From CAIYZT01 sp052387855 (GTDB lineage Bacteria > Pseudomonadota > Alphaproteobacteria > Rhodobacterales > Rhodobacteraceae), in assembly GCA_052387855.1 (NCBI GenBank), contig JBQTIT010000015.1, forward strand, positions 11,822 through 75,821: a stretch of 64,000 bases of DNA. The letters are read 5' to 3'. Within the stretch, counting starts at the first letter, position 1, and the number at the start of each line of letters is the position of its first letter. Below the pieces are notes generated by a model that was given only the letters and a program-made list of their open reading frames with translations, did no database searches and was not told the DNA's origin. A program made the position numbers and the translations under genes. This document shows positions 52,573 to 60,506 of the stretch, piece after piece.

Positions 52573-52799
52573 GGCGCTTTCCTTTGCGGGCAAGGCGCGG
52601 CGCGGGGCCGCGCGTCATGGTCACGTCTTGGCGGTGGGATTTCCGCCGATTCAAGGTACCCTCACGCCGGACGCGGCCCCAGGGCGGGCGAATCGCGATG
52701 TCGTGCGGTGGGACCAGATTGCACGGTATTCGTATAATGTATATCATTTCCCCGGCGCCGGTCGAACGCCGGCGCGACGGGGATGAAACGGGGGGCGGG
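52573..52799. promoter_or_regulatory. Divergent control region with AT-rich core and hairpin
   Basis: Around 52726-52746 an AT-rich stretch (TATTCGTATAATGTATATCA) stands out from the GC-rich background and could be a GntR-type operator or a -10 region. GCGCCGG at 52755-52761 pairs with CCGGCGC at 52769-52775 around a 7-base loop, just upstream of the enolase-superfamily start. An FCD-type GntR gene lies in the same island. Confidence 0.45.
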
Positions 52800-53903
52800 A
52801 TGAAGATCATCGGGGTGGATGTCTATGGTTATGATCTGACCTATGCCCATGGCGCCTATGTCATGTCGGGGGGGCGCGCGGCCGAGGCGCAGCGCTCGAC
52901 GCTGGTCCGCCTGCGCACCGATGCCGGGATCGACGGCTGGGGCGAGGCCTGCCCGCTCGGCGGCACCTACCTTGCGGCCTTTCCCGAGGGCATCCGCGCC
53001 GCGCTGCACCAGATGGCGCCGCACCTGATCGGCCAGGACCCGACCCGGCTGACCGTGCTGCACGGCATCATGAACCGCGTCCTCTTGGGCCAGGAGGCTG
53101 CCAAGAGCCCGGTCGACATCGCCTGCTGGGACATCATCGGCAAGGCGGCCGGCCTGCCCGTGGCGGCGATGATCGGCGGCGTGGCGCAAGACAGCTTTCC
53201 GCTGTACGAGGCCGTCCCGTTGACCTCGCCCGCCGAGATGGCCGAGTTCTGCCGACGGCGGGGCGAGGCGGGCATCCACCGCTTTCAGGTCAAGGTCGGC
53301 AACGATCCCTATGAGGATGCCGCCCGCACCCGCGCCGCGATCGAGGCAACGGGGGGCAAGGCCTTTATCGTCGCCGATTCCAACGGCGGCTGGAACCTGC
53401 AACAGGCGGTGGTCGCGGTCCGCGAGATGGCGGGGCTGGACGTGATCATCGAGCAGCCCTGCCGCGAGATGGCCGACTGCGCCCTGGTGCAGCGCCAGAG
53501 CCGCCTGCCCTTGTCGCTGGACGAATGCGTTACCGGCGCGGGCGAGGTTTACCGCGCCAAGTACGAGGCCGGCGCGGTGGCGATGAACATCAAGCTTGGC
53601 CGGCTTGGCGGCATCTCGGGCGCGGTGCGCATCCGCGATCTGGCGACCGAGCTTGGCATGATCTTTACCATCGAGGATGTCTGGGGCGGCGATGTGACCA
53701 CGGCGGCGGTGGCGCAGGTGGCCGGTTCGGCCCGGCCCGACGCGCTGATGCATGCCTCTTTCTTCAACGACTGGACCAAAGAGCACATCGCCCACAGCGC
53801 CCCACGCTCGCACGGCGGGCGCGGCGCCGTGCCCGACGCTCCGGGACTGGGGGTTGATGTGGACACGGGCCGTCTGGGCGCGCCGCTGTTCTCGGTGACC
53901 TGA
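52800..53903 (+). CDS. Mandelate-racemase/muconate-lactonizing family enzyme (HpbD-like epimerase)
   Basis: The 367-residue enolase-superfamily barrel has the catalytic Lys in FQVKVGNDPYEDAART, metal ligands Asp (FIVADSNGGW), Glu (VIIEQPCRE) and Glu/Asp (LSLDECVTG), and the opposite-face Lys in MNIKLGRLGG. The two facing lysines suit a proton-transfer epimerase. The opening YAHGAYVMSGGR and the length resemble hydroxyproline-betaine 2-epimerase HpbD, which converts trans-4-hydroxyproline betaine to its cis form. With the neighbouring DapA-like and proline-racemase-like genes this assignment is attractive but inferred. The 212-bp repeat array follows directly. Confidence 0.82.
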   Translation: MKIIGVDVYGYDLTYAHGAYVMSGGRAAEAQRSTLVRLRTDAGIDGWGEACPLGGTYLAAFPEGIRAALHQMAPHLIGQDPTRLTVLHGIMNRVLLGQEAAKSPVDIACWDIIGKAAGLPVAAMIGGVAQDSFPLYEAVPLTSPAEMAEFCRRRGEAGIHRFQVKVGNDPYEDAARTRAAIEATGGKAFIVADSNGGWNLQQAVVAVREMAGLDVIIEQPCREMADCALVQRQSRLPLSLDECVTGAGEVYRAKYEAGAVAMNIKLGRLGGISGAVRIRDLATELGMIFTIEDVWGGDVTTAAVAQVAGSARPDALMHASFFNDWTKEHIAHSAPRSHGGRGAVPDAPGLGVDVDTGRLGAPLFSVT

Positions 53904-53931
53904 GGGGGGCGCGGCACGAAGCCAGGCCGGT

Positions 53932-54690
53932 GGCCTTTGGGGCCCTCTGCCGGGATGGGTCTGGCCTTCGCATGACCCCGGCGAATGCCTCGGCCGAACT
54001 CGGGCGAAAAGGAAAACGCACTGCGTTTTCCCGCCCGTGTGGGAACGCATCCGGTAGACCGGTTCCGCCCTCACACCAGAGGCCAGCGCCCGACCCGGAG
54101 GGCGTGGAGCGCCCTCCCTGCGGGGGACGGGCGCTGGCCGAGGGCCTTTGGGGCCCTCGGCCGGGGATGCTGACAAGCCTTCGCATGACCTCGGCGATGG
54201 CCTCGGCCAAAGTCGGGCGAAAAGGAAAACGCACCGCGTTTCCCCGCCCGTGTGGGAATGGTGCGGCACAACCGGTTCCGCATTGATGAAAGAGGCCAGC
54301 GCCCGGCCCGGCGGGCGAGGAGCGCCCGCCGTGGGCGGGGCGGGCGCTGGCCGAGGGCCTTTGGGGCCCTCGGCCGGATTGCGGCAACCGTCCCTCATGA
54401 CCTCGGCGAGTGCCTCGGCCAAAGTCGGGCGAAAGGGAAAACGCACTGCGTTTTCCCGCCCGTGTAGAAGCGCATCCGGTAGACCAGTTCCGCCCTCACA
54501 CCATAGGCCAGCGCCTGACCTGGCTGGCGCAAAGCGCCTGCCGGGGGAAGGGCAGGCGCTGGCCGAGGGCCTTTGGGGCCCTCGGCGGATTGAGGTACAC
54601 TTCCCGCATGACCTCGGCGATGGCCTCGGCCAGTCCCGGCGGACCCAGAAACACTCCGCATTTCCCCGCCCATTTGTGATCGGCTCCGGC
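53932..54690. repeat. Tandem array of ~212-bp hairpin-rich units (three full copies and one partial)
   Basis: The landmark GGCCTTTGGGGCCCTC recurs at 53932, 54143, 54356 and 54568, giving periods of 211, 213 and 212 bases; the fourth copy decays near 54690. Each full unit contains several hairpins: a GGGCG/CGCCC arm around GGAAAACGC-GCGTTTTCC (54011-54031 in copy 1), GGCCAGCGCCCG with CGGGCGCTGGCC (54081-54092 and 54128-54139), an inner GGAGGGCG/CGCCCTCC pair, and CGAGGGCC/GGCCCTCG at the junction. Copies 1 and 3 share a middle block (GCATCCGGTAGACC) that copy 2 lacks. The periods are not multiples of three, so the long open frames across it are not coding. This array fills the gap between the epimerase and proline-racemase genes. 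Confidence 0.9.
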
Positions 54691-54837
54691 AAATCGGGTC
54701 ACCCCCCCCGGCAGACCCGGCGCCCGGCCCGATTAGCGCGGCTCGCGCGATGGCGGGCTCTTCGCAGAGGCTTGCCAGAAGGGGCCGGATGCGGGTTCAA
54801 TCGCGGCGTGGATCATTCAGCCAGAGGAGACACTCTC

Positions 54838-55878
54838 ATGCGCTCCGTGCGGTCAATCTCGGTGGTGGGCTGCCATGCCGAGGGCGAGATCGGCGATGTC
54901 ATCGTCGGCGGCGTCCTGCCGCCGCCCGGCGCCACTATGATGGACCGCATGATCGCGATGGAGCGCGATCATGACCACATCCGCCAGTTCCTGATCTGCG
55001 AGCCGCGCGGATCGGTGGCGCGGCACGTCAACCTGATCGTGCCCGCGACCCGGCCCGACTGCGCCGCCGGCGCGATCATCATGGAGCCGACCGAATATGT
55101 GCCGATGTCGGGCTCGAACACGATCTGCATCGCCACGGTCCTGCTGGAAACCGGCATGGTGCCGATGCAGGAACCCGTGACGCGGTTCAAGCTGGACATG
55201 CCCGGCGGCGTGATCGAGGTCACGGCGGCCTGCGCCGGGGGCAAGTGCCGCTCGGTCACCTTTCGCAACGCCCCGGCTTTTGCCGCCGTCCTTGGCGGCG
55301 CGCTGGAGGTCGAGGGCGAGCGAACCATCCCGATCGACATCGCCTACGGCGGAATGTTCTTTGGCATCGTGGATGCCCGGACGCTCGGCTTTGCCATCCG
55401 GCCCGACGAGGCGCGCGATCTGGCGGTGCTGGGCGAGAAGATACGCCTTGCCGCACGCGCGCAGTTCGACGTGGTCCACCCGGAGTTTGCGAACGTGCGG
55501 GGCGTATCGATCGTTCAGTTCGCCATGCCCTTTCAGGGGTCCGGCACCCCGGTCCGCAACACCTGCATCGTCGCCCCGGGCCGGTCCGACCGCTCGCCGA
55601 CCGGGACCGGCACCTCGGCCCGGATGGCGGTGCTTCAGGCGCGCGGGCTGATGGGCAAGGGCGATGTGCTGGTCCATGAATCGATCATCGGCTCGCGCTT
55701 TGTCGGCGAGATCCTTGAGGTGCAAACCCTTGGCGGGCGGTCCGCGATCATCCCGCAGATCACCGGACGGGCCTGGATCACCGGCCAGCACGTCTATCAG
55801 CTTGACCCCGAAGACCCCTGGCCACAGGGCTATGTGCTGTCGGACACCTGGGGCGTGACGCAGACGATCAGGCAGTAG
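54838..55878 (+). CDS. Proline-racemase family protein with Ser/Thr active-site pair
   Basis: The 346-residue protein has the two-domain proline-racemase fold: HAEGEIGDVIVGG at the start, IAYGGMFFGIVDA in the middle and VLVHESIIGSRFVGEI near the end. The two active-site positions read Ser91 (PMSGSNTIC) and Thr255 (DRSPTGTGTSARMA) where racemases have Cys/Cys. Known variants are Ser/Cys epimerases and Cys/Thr trans-3-hydroxyproline dehydratases; Ser/Thr combines one half of each. It may be a dehydratase, a different activity, or inactive. GAGGAG lies eight bases before the ATG. It ends 11 bases into the convergent GntR gene. Confidence 0.88.
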   Translation: MRSVRSISVVGCHAEGEIGDVIVGGVLPPPGATMMDRMIAMERDHDHIRQFLICEPRGSVARHVNLIVPATRPDCAAGAIIMEPTEYVPMSGSNTICIATVLLETGMVPMQEPVTRFKLDMPGGVIEVTAACAGGKCRSVTFRNAPAFAAVLGGALEVEGERTIPIDIAYGGMFFGIVDARTLGFAIRPDEARDLAVLGEKIRLAARAQFDVVHPEFANVRGVSIVQFAMPFQGSGTPVRNTCIVAPGRSDRSPTGTGTSARMAVLQARGLMGKGDVLVHESIIGSRFVGEILEVQTLGGRSAIIPQITGRAWITGQHVYQLDPEDPWPQGYVLSDTWGVTQTIRQ

Positions 55879-56533
55879 CGCCGCCCTGCCCCTTTCGCAG
55901 CACCGCGACCAGCGCCTTGCCGGCCTCGGCGATGTGCAGGCGCAGCGCCTCGGCGGCGGCGTCGACCTGTCCGCCCTCGCAAAGCCGGACGATCCGGGCA
56001 TGCTCTGCCTCGGCCCGCTCGCCCCCGCCGGTCAGCGAAAGCTGCATCCGCGTGAACCGGTCGGTGCCCTGCAAAAGCTGCGCGGCCACCGCCAGCATGC
56101 GCGGCCGGCCGGCCCGGCCCAAAAGGACGCCGTGCAGTTCGCAGTTCAGCGCGCCCCAGCGCGTGACGTTCGCGGCGCGAAGCTCGGCGCCGTATTCGCG
56201 CAGGATGTCGTGCAGGCGCGCGAAATCGGCCTGCTCCAGCCCAGGGGCGGAAAGGCGCAACAGCTCGGGCTCGATCAGGGCGCGAAAGGCGAACTGCTCT
56301 TCGACATCCTCGGCCGAGACCTCGGCCACGGTCGCGCCCTTGTGCGGCTCGGTCGTCACAAGGCCCTCGGCCTCAAGCTGGACCAGCGCCTCGCGCAGCG
56401 GGATGCGGCTGATCCCAAGCTCTTGGGCAAGCTGGGCCTGACGCAGCGGCATGCCGCCCGGATAAAGTCCGCCCAGAATCCGGCGCCGCAGTTCGGCGGC
56501 CGCGGCCTCGGCCCTTGTGGGCGGCATCTGCAT
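55868..56533 (-). CDS. GntR-family transcriptional regulator (FCD type)
   Basis: The 221-residue regulator has an N-terminal winged helix (LRRRILGGLYPGGMPLRQAQLAQELGISRIPLREALVQLEAEGLV) and an all-helical FCD ligand domain (EEQFAFRALIEPELLRLSAPG, with metal-binding-type His residues in NCELHGVLLG and LRLHIAEAG). FCD regulators usually repress catabolic genes until an organic or amino acid binds. The ATG at 56533 has AAAGGA seven bases upstream. It lies in the middle of the island and is the only regulator there, so it is the best candidate to control the divergent promoters. Confidence 0.9.
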   Translation of the reverse strand: MQMPPTRAEAAAAELRRRILGGLYPGGMPLRQAQLAQELGISRIPLREALVQLEAEGLVTTEPHKGATVAEVSAEDVEEQFAFRALIEPELLRLSAPGLEQADFARLHDILREYGAELRAANVTRWGALNCELHGVLLGRAGRPRMLAVAAQLLQGTDRFTRMQLSLTGGGERAEAEHARIVRLCEGGQVDAAAEALRLHIAEAGKALVAVLRKGQGGATA

Positions 56534-56632
56534 CAGCCTGTCCTTTCCCCCGCGCGCATCGGCGTGACTGTCAAAGCATAGCCGGCTTCGGGTTCGGCAC
56601 AAGCCGCGCGATGACCGCGACGGGGCGGATCG

Positions 56633-57367
56633 TCAGACCCGCCCGGCCGCCGGCACCTGCGGCGTGACCGGCTGATGCGTGGGAAGAATGTCGAACCGGG
56701 CGACATCGACATGCGCCGGCAGGGCAAGCACCGCCAGCACCATCGCCGCCACGTCCTGCGGCTGCACGGCGGCCGCGCCGGCATACATGGCGGCGCGCGC
56801 CTCGGCCGAGAGCACGTCCTTGTAAAGCGGGCTTTCCACCCGTCCCGCCACGATCTCTGTCACCCGAACCCCGGCCGCCGACAGGTCCAGCCGCAGGCTC
56901 TGGGCAAAGCCGCCCAGCGCGGCCTTGGTCGCGGCGTAGACGGCCATGTTGGGATAGGGCGTATGCCCGGCGACCGAGCCGGTGAAAAAGATGTGCCCCC
57001 GTCCCCGCTGCCGCATCCCCGGCGCCACCGCCCGCGTCACCAAGAGCGCCTGCGTCAGGTTGGTGGCGATGGTGCGGTGGATGTCGCCCTCATCGATGTC
57101 GCAGAAATTGCCGGGCGGCGCGACCATGCCGGCATTGTTGACCAGAATGTCGGGGCTGGCGCCGGCCAGCGCCTCGGTCAGCCGCAGCGAAAGCCCCTCG
57201 GTCCTGCCAAGGTCAAGCGCGACCGCCGTCAGCCCCCTTGCCCGCAACTCGGCCAGCGCCGCCGCGTCGCGGCCAAGCGCGATCACCTGATGGCCCGCCC
57301 CGTGCAGCGCAAGCGCGATGGCCCGCCCGATCCCGCTGGTCGCCCCGGTCACCACTGCCTGCGCCAT
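56633..57367 (-). CDS. Short-chain dehydrogenase/reductase (YdfG-like)
   Basis: The 244-residue classical SDR has TGATSGIGRAIA at the N-terminus, DILVNNAGM, the catalytic Ser in FTGSVAGHTPYPN and YAATK with Tyr and Lys. It resembles 3-hydroxy-acid or serine dehydrogenases of the YdfG group. AGGGGGGCGAC precedes the ATG at 57367. It is transcribed with the GntR gene (99-base gap) and divergently from the second DapA-like gene. Confidence 0.88.
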   Translation of the reverse strand: MAQAVVTGATSGIGRAIALALHGAGHQVIALGRDAAALAELRARGLTAVALDLGRTEGLSLRLTEALAGASPDILVNNAGMVAPPGNFCDIDEGDIHRTIATNLTQALLVTRAVAPGMRQRGRGHIFFTGSVAGHTPYPNMAVYAATKAALGGFAQSLRLDLSAAGVRVTEIVAGRVESPLYKDVLSAEARAAMYAGAAAVQPQDVAAMVLAVLALPAHVDVARFDILPTHQPVTPQVPAAGRV

Positions 57368-57566
57368 GTCGCCCCCCTCTGCCGCTGCACAAGCTGCACC
57401 ATAGCGCCGGCGGGCCCGACCGCAATGCGCCGGGACAGGGCCGCCCCGTCCAAAAAACCTGCCTCGTGCCGGCGCCGGGTATGGCGGCTCTCGCCGATAT
57501 CGGCCAGACTGGCGCGCGCGGGGCGCAAGTCCCCGCCGCCGCCGGCGCAGACCGAAAGGACGATCC

Positions 57567-58451
57567 ATGCTGAAGCTTACCGGGGTCATGCCCGCGCTTG
57601 TCACCCCCTTTGACGCAGCCGGGCAGATCGACTTTGCCGCCTTTGCGGCGCATCTGGCCTCGCTGCGCGCCGCAGGCGTTTCGGGCTGGGTGCCTTGCGG
57701 CTCGTCCGGCGAGTACAACCTGATGAGCGATGACGAGCGCGATCAGGTGCTGCGCTTCGTGGCGGACTTCGCCCTGCCCGGCGAGACGCTGATCGCCGGC
57801 ACCAACGCCCCCTCGACCGCCGGCGTGATCGCCAACACGCTGCGGGCCAAGGCGCTGGGCTATCACGCGGTTCTGCTGGCTGTGCCCTTCTACACCAAGC
57901 CGACGCAGGCCGAGATCATCCGCCACTTCGACGCCGTGACCCGCGCGACCGACATGAATGTCGTGCTGTACTCGTACCCCGCCAAGGATGGTGTCGAGAT
58001 CGAGTATGAGGCGCTTGACGCGCTGGCCGACAATCCACGGATCATCGGCATCAAGGAATCCTCGGGCGTGCTGCAACGCGCCATCGGCATTTCCATGCGC
58101 TACGCCGGGCGCATCCAGCTTGTCTCGGGCTCGGACGACATCGCCTGGGATTTCATGCACTGGGGGGCCGAAAGCTGGATCTGCGGGCCGGCGAACTGCA
58201 TGGCCAAGCCGGTCTGCGCGATGGATGCGGCGTTCCGGGCCGGCGATCATGCCCGCGCCAAGGCGATCATGCAGGCGATCTGGCCGGCGATGAACGTGCT
58301 GGAATCGGGCAAGTTCGTGCAAAAGCTGAAATACGGCTGTGAATTGCAGGGCAACCCGGTGGGCGAATGCCGCATGCCCTTTGGCCCCCTGACCGATGCC
58401 GAAAAGGCCGAGTTCGCCGCCGCGATGCGGGCCGTGATCGATTGGACATAG
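57567..58451 (+). CDS. DapA-family lyase/deaminase (second copy type)
   Basis: The 294-residue TIM-barrel lyase has PCGSSGEYNLMSDDER near residue 45, VPFYTKPTQAEIIRHF, VLYSYPAKDGVEI and the Schiff-base Lys in RIIGIKESSGVLQRA. The GSSGE motif is closer to N-acetylneuraminate/dihydrodipicolinate lyases than the GSMGD motif of the other copy at 51610, so the two probably act on different keto acids. The gene starts a plus-strand run (to 63875) with GAAAGGA upstream of the ATG. In hydroxyproline pathways one such enzyme acts after the D-amino-acid oxidase, and the next gene here is such an oxidase. Confidence 0.88.
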   Translation: MLKLTGVMPALVTPFDAAGQIDFAAFAAHLASLRAAGVSGWVPCGSSGEYNLMSDDERDQVLRFVADFALPGETLIAGTNAPSTAGVIANTLRAKALGYHAVLLAVPFYTKPTQAEIIRHFDAVTRATDMNVVLYSYPAKDGVEIEYEALDALADNPRIIGIKESSGVLQRAIGISMRYAGRIQLVSGSDDIAWDFMHWGAESWICGPANCMAKPVCAMDAAFRAGDHARAKAIMQAIWPAMNVLESGKFVQKLKYGCELQGNPVGECRMPFGPLTDAEKAEFAAAMRAVIDWT

Positions 58452-58458
58452 GCAGGCC

Positions 58459-59691
58459 ATGACCACCGTCATCGTTGGCGCCGGGATCATCGGCACCACC
58501 CTTGCGCTGGAGTTGCAGCGCCGTGGCCGGCAGGTCGTGCTGATGGACCGGGACGCGCCCGGGCGGGGGGCGTCCTTTGGCAACATGGCCTCTGTCGCGG
58601 TGACCGAGTTCATGCCGGCCTCGCGCCCCTCGGTCTGGCGGCAGATCCCGGGCTGGATGCTGGACCCCGAGGGGCCGGTTCGGGTGCGGCCCGGCTACAT
58701 GCCCCGCCTTGTGCCGTGGTTCCTGCGCTTCATCGCCGCCTCGCGCCCCTCGCGCCTGCGCGCGCTTGAGGCGCAGGGTGCCGCGCTTTGTGTCCGCGCG
58801 CTGGACGACACGCAGGCGCTTTTGCGCGAAACGGGGCTTGAAGGAATGCTGTCGGCGCAGGGGTGCCTGTCGCTCTATACGGACGAGGCCGAATTCCGGG
58901 CCGACCGCGACCATATCGACATCCTCGAACGCTTTGGCTTTGCGCATGAGGTGATCCGGGGCCCGGCGATCCGCGCGCTGGAGCCAGAGCTTTCGGACCG
59001 GATCGGACTTGCGGTGCTGCTGCCGCAGAATCGCTCGATCAGCGATCCCCATGCGCTGGTTCAGGCGCTGGCGGCGCGCCTTGTGGCCATGGGCGGGCGC
59101 ATCGAGCGGGGCGAGGTCACCGGCTTTGACCGCGCCGATCGCATTGGCGGGGTCCGGCTGAAGGATGGCCGCAGGCTGGCCGCCGACGAGGTGGTGATCG
59201 CGGCCGGGGCCCATTCGGCCGCCTTGGCCCGGCAGCTTGGCGAGCCGATCCCGCTGGAGACAGAGCGCGGCTATCACACCCAGATCATGGCCCCCGGACT
59301 GACGATGCGCCATTCGATCATCTGGCCCGCCCGCGCCTTCATGGTGACGCCGACGGCGGGGGGCATCCGCGTCGGCGGCACGGTCGAGATGGCCGGCCTG
59401 CGGGCCCCGCCGGACTATCGCCGCGCAAAGGTCACCGTCCGCCGCGCGCGCGAGGCGCTGCCCAATCTGGCCTGCCAAGACTTCACCGAATGGATGGGCC
59501 ACCGCCCGGCGCTGCCCGATACCGTGCCGATCCTGTCGGCCAGCGCCCGCACGTCCGGCCTTTTCTACGCCACCGGCCACGGCCATCTGGGCCTGACGCT
59601 GGCCGCGACCACGGCCCGCCTGATGGGCGAGCTGATCGCCGGCGAGGTCCCCTCGGTCGATCTTGCCCCCTATCGCATCAACCGTTTTTGA
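58459..59691 (+). CDS. FAD-dependent D-amino-acid dehydrogenase (DadA/HypO-like)
   Basis: The 410-residue flavoprotein of the DAO superfamily opens with VIVGAGIIGTTLALELQRRG and has DRDAPGRGASFGNMASVAV, VVIAAGAHSAALARQLG and the C-terminal GHGHLGLTLAATTARLMGELI. DadA-like enzymes oxidise D-amino acids; HypO oxidises cis-4-hydroxy-D-proline after epimerisation. Two proline-racemase-family genes in the same island fit that role. It begins seven bases after the DapA-like stop, with GGCAGG upstream, and is probably co-transcribed with it. Confidence 0.9.
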   Translation: MTTVIVGAGIIGTTLALELQRRGRQVVLMDRDAPGRGASFGNMASVAVTEFMPASRPSVWRQIPGWMLDPEGPVRVRPGYMPRLVPWFLRFIAASRPSRLRALEAQGAALCVRALDDTQALLRETGLEGMLSAQGCLSLYTDEAEFRADRDHIDILERFGFAHEVIRGPAIRALEPELSDRIGLAVLLPQNRSISDPHALVQALAARLVAMGGRIERGEVTGFDRADRIGGVRLKDGRRLAADEVVIAAGAHSAALARQLGEPIPLETERGYHTQIMAPGLTMRHSIIWPARAFMVTPTAGGIRVGGTVEMAGLRAPPDYRRAKVTVRRAREALPNLACQDFTEWMGHRPALPDTVPILSASARTSGLFYATGHGHLGLTLAATTARLMGELIAGEVPSVDLAPYRINRF

Positions 59692-59701
59692 GGAGCCCAC
59701 C

Positions 59702-60406
59702 ATGTCCGAAACCGAAAAGGTCTGCATCGTCACCGGCGGCGGGCGCGGCATCGGCGCCGCCGTGGCGCGCGAGATGCATGCGCGGGGCTATGCGCTGGTG
59801 CTGATGTCGCCAAGCGAAAGCTGCGAGGCGCTGGCGGCAGAGCTTGGCGGCGCCGCCCATCGCGGCGTCGCCCAGTCCGAGGCCGATCTGACGGCGGTGG
59901 TCGAACTGGCCCTGTCGCGGCATGGCCGGATCGACGCGGTTCTGAACCACACCGGGCATCCACCCAAGGGCGATCTCTTGGCGATCACCGATGCGAACTG
60001 GGATCTTGCCCACGAGATGGTGCTGAAATCGGTGATCCGGATGGCGCGTCTGGTGACCCCGGTGATGCAGGCGCAGCGCGCCGGGTCCATCGTCAACATC
60101 ACCACCTATGCGGCGGCGGAGCCGTCGCTGTGGTTCCCCGCCTCTTGCGCCTATCGCGCCGCGGTCTCGTCCTTTACCAAGCTCTACTCGGACCGCTACG
60201 GCCCCGAAGGCATCCGGATGAACTGTCTGGCGCCGGGCTTTACCGACAGCCTTGACGTGGCCAAATACGGCGATCTGGCGGCGCTGAAGCGGATCGGCAC
60301 GGTGCAGGAACAGGCGCGCGCCGCCGCCTTTCTGCTGACCGACCAGTCCAGCTATGTGACCGGCCAGACCCTGCGCGTCGATGGCGGGCTGACCCGGCAT
60401 GTCTGA
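59702..60406 (+). CDS. SDR-fold protein lacking the catalytic lysine
   Basis: The 234-residue protein keeps the SDR cofactor motif TGGGRGIGAAVAREM and overall fold, but its active site is altered. The NNAG motif is NHTGH, and the Tyr-x3-Lys motif reads Tyr151-Arg-Ala-Ala-Val155, so the lysine is replaced by valine. The Ser position is Thr/Tyr (NITTYAAAEPS). The C-terminal GQTLRVDGGLTRHV is normal. It may be a binding or structural protein, or use a different mechanism. AGGAG lies upstream, ten bases after the oxidase stop. Confidence 0.85.
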   Translation: MSETEKVCIVTGGGRGIGAAVAREMHARGYALVLMSPSESCEALAAELGGAAHRGVAQSEADLTAVVELALSRHGRIDAVLNHTGHPPKGDLLAITDANWDLAHEMVLKSVIRMARLVTPVMQAQRAGSIVNITTYAAAEPSLWFPASCAYRAAVSSFTKLYSDRYGPEGIRMNCLAPGFTDSLDVAKYGDLAALKRIGTVQEQARAAAFLLTDQSSYVTGQTLRVDGGLTRHV

Positions 60407-60506
60407 GCCTGCCCTGACCGGGCGGGACAATCCGCTGGCCGCCGGCCCCCGGTCGCGGCTACTCTGGGCCGACCGATCCCCGGACGGGCTGTGAAAGGAC
60501 GACGCG

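Noticed and set aside
53932..54690. The tandem repeats as a CRISPR array
   Set aside because: Units are about 212 bp with no short identical repeats separated by unique spacers, and no cas gene is present.
52662..54692. Minus-strand open frame of 676 codons covering the repeat array and epimerase gene
   Set aside because: Copies of the repeat differ in length by one to two bases, so the peptide frame changes from unit to unit. The sequence is Pro/Arg-rich without a fold, and half of it is antisense to a real gene.
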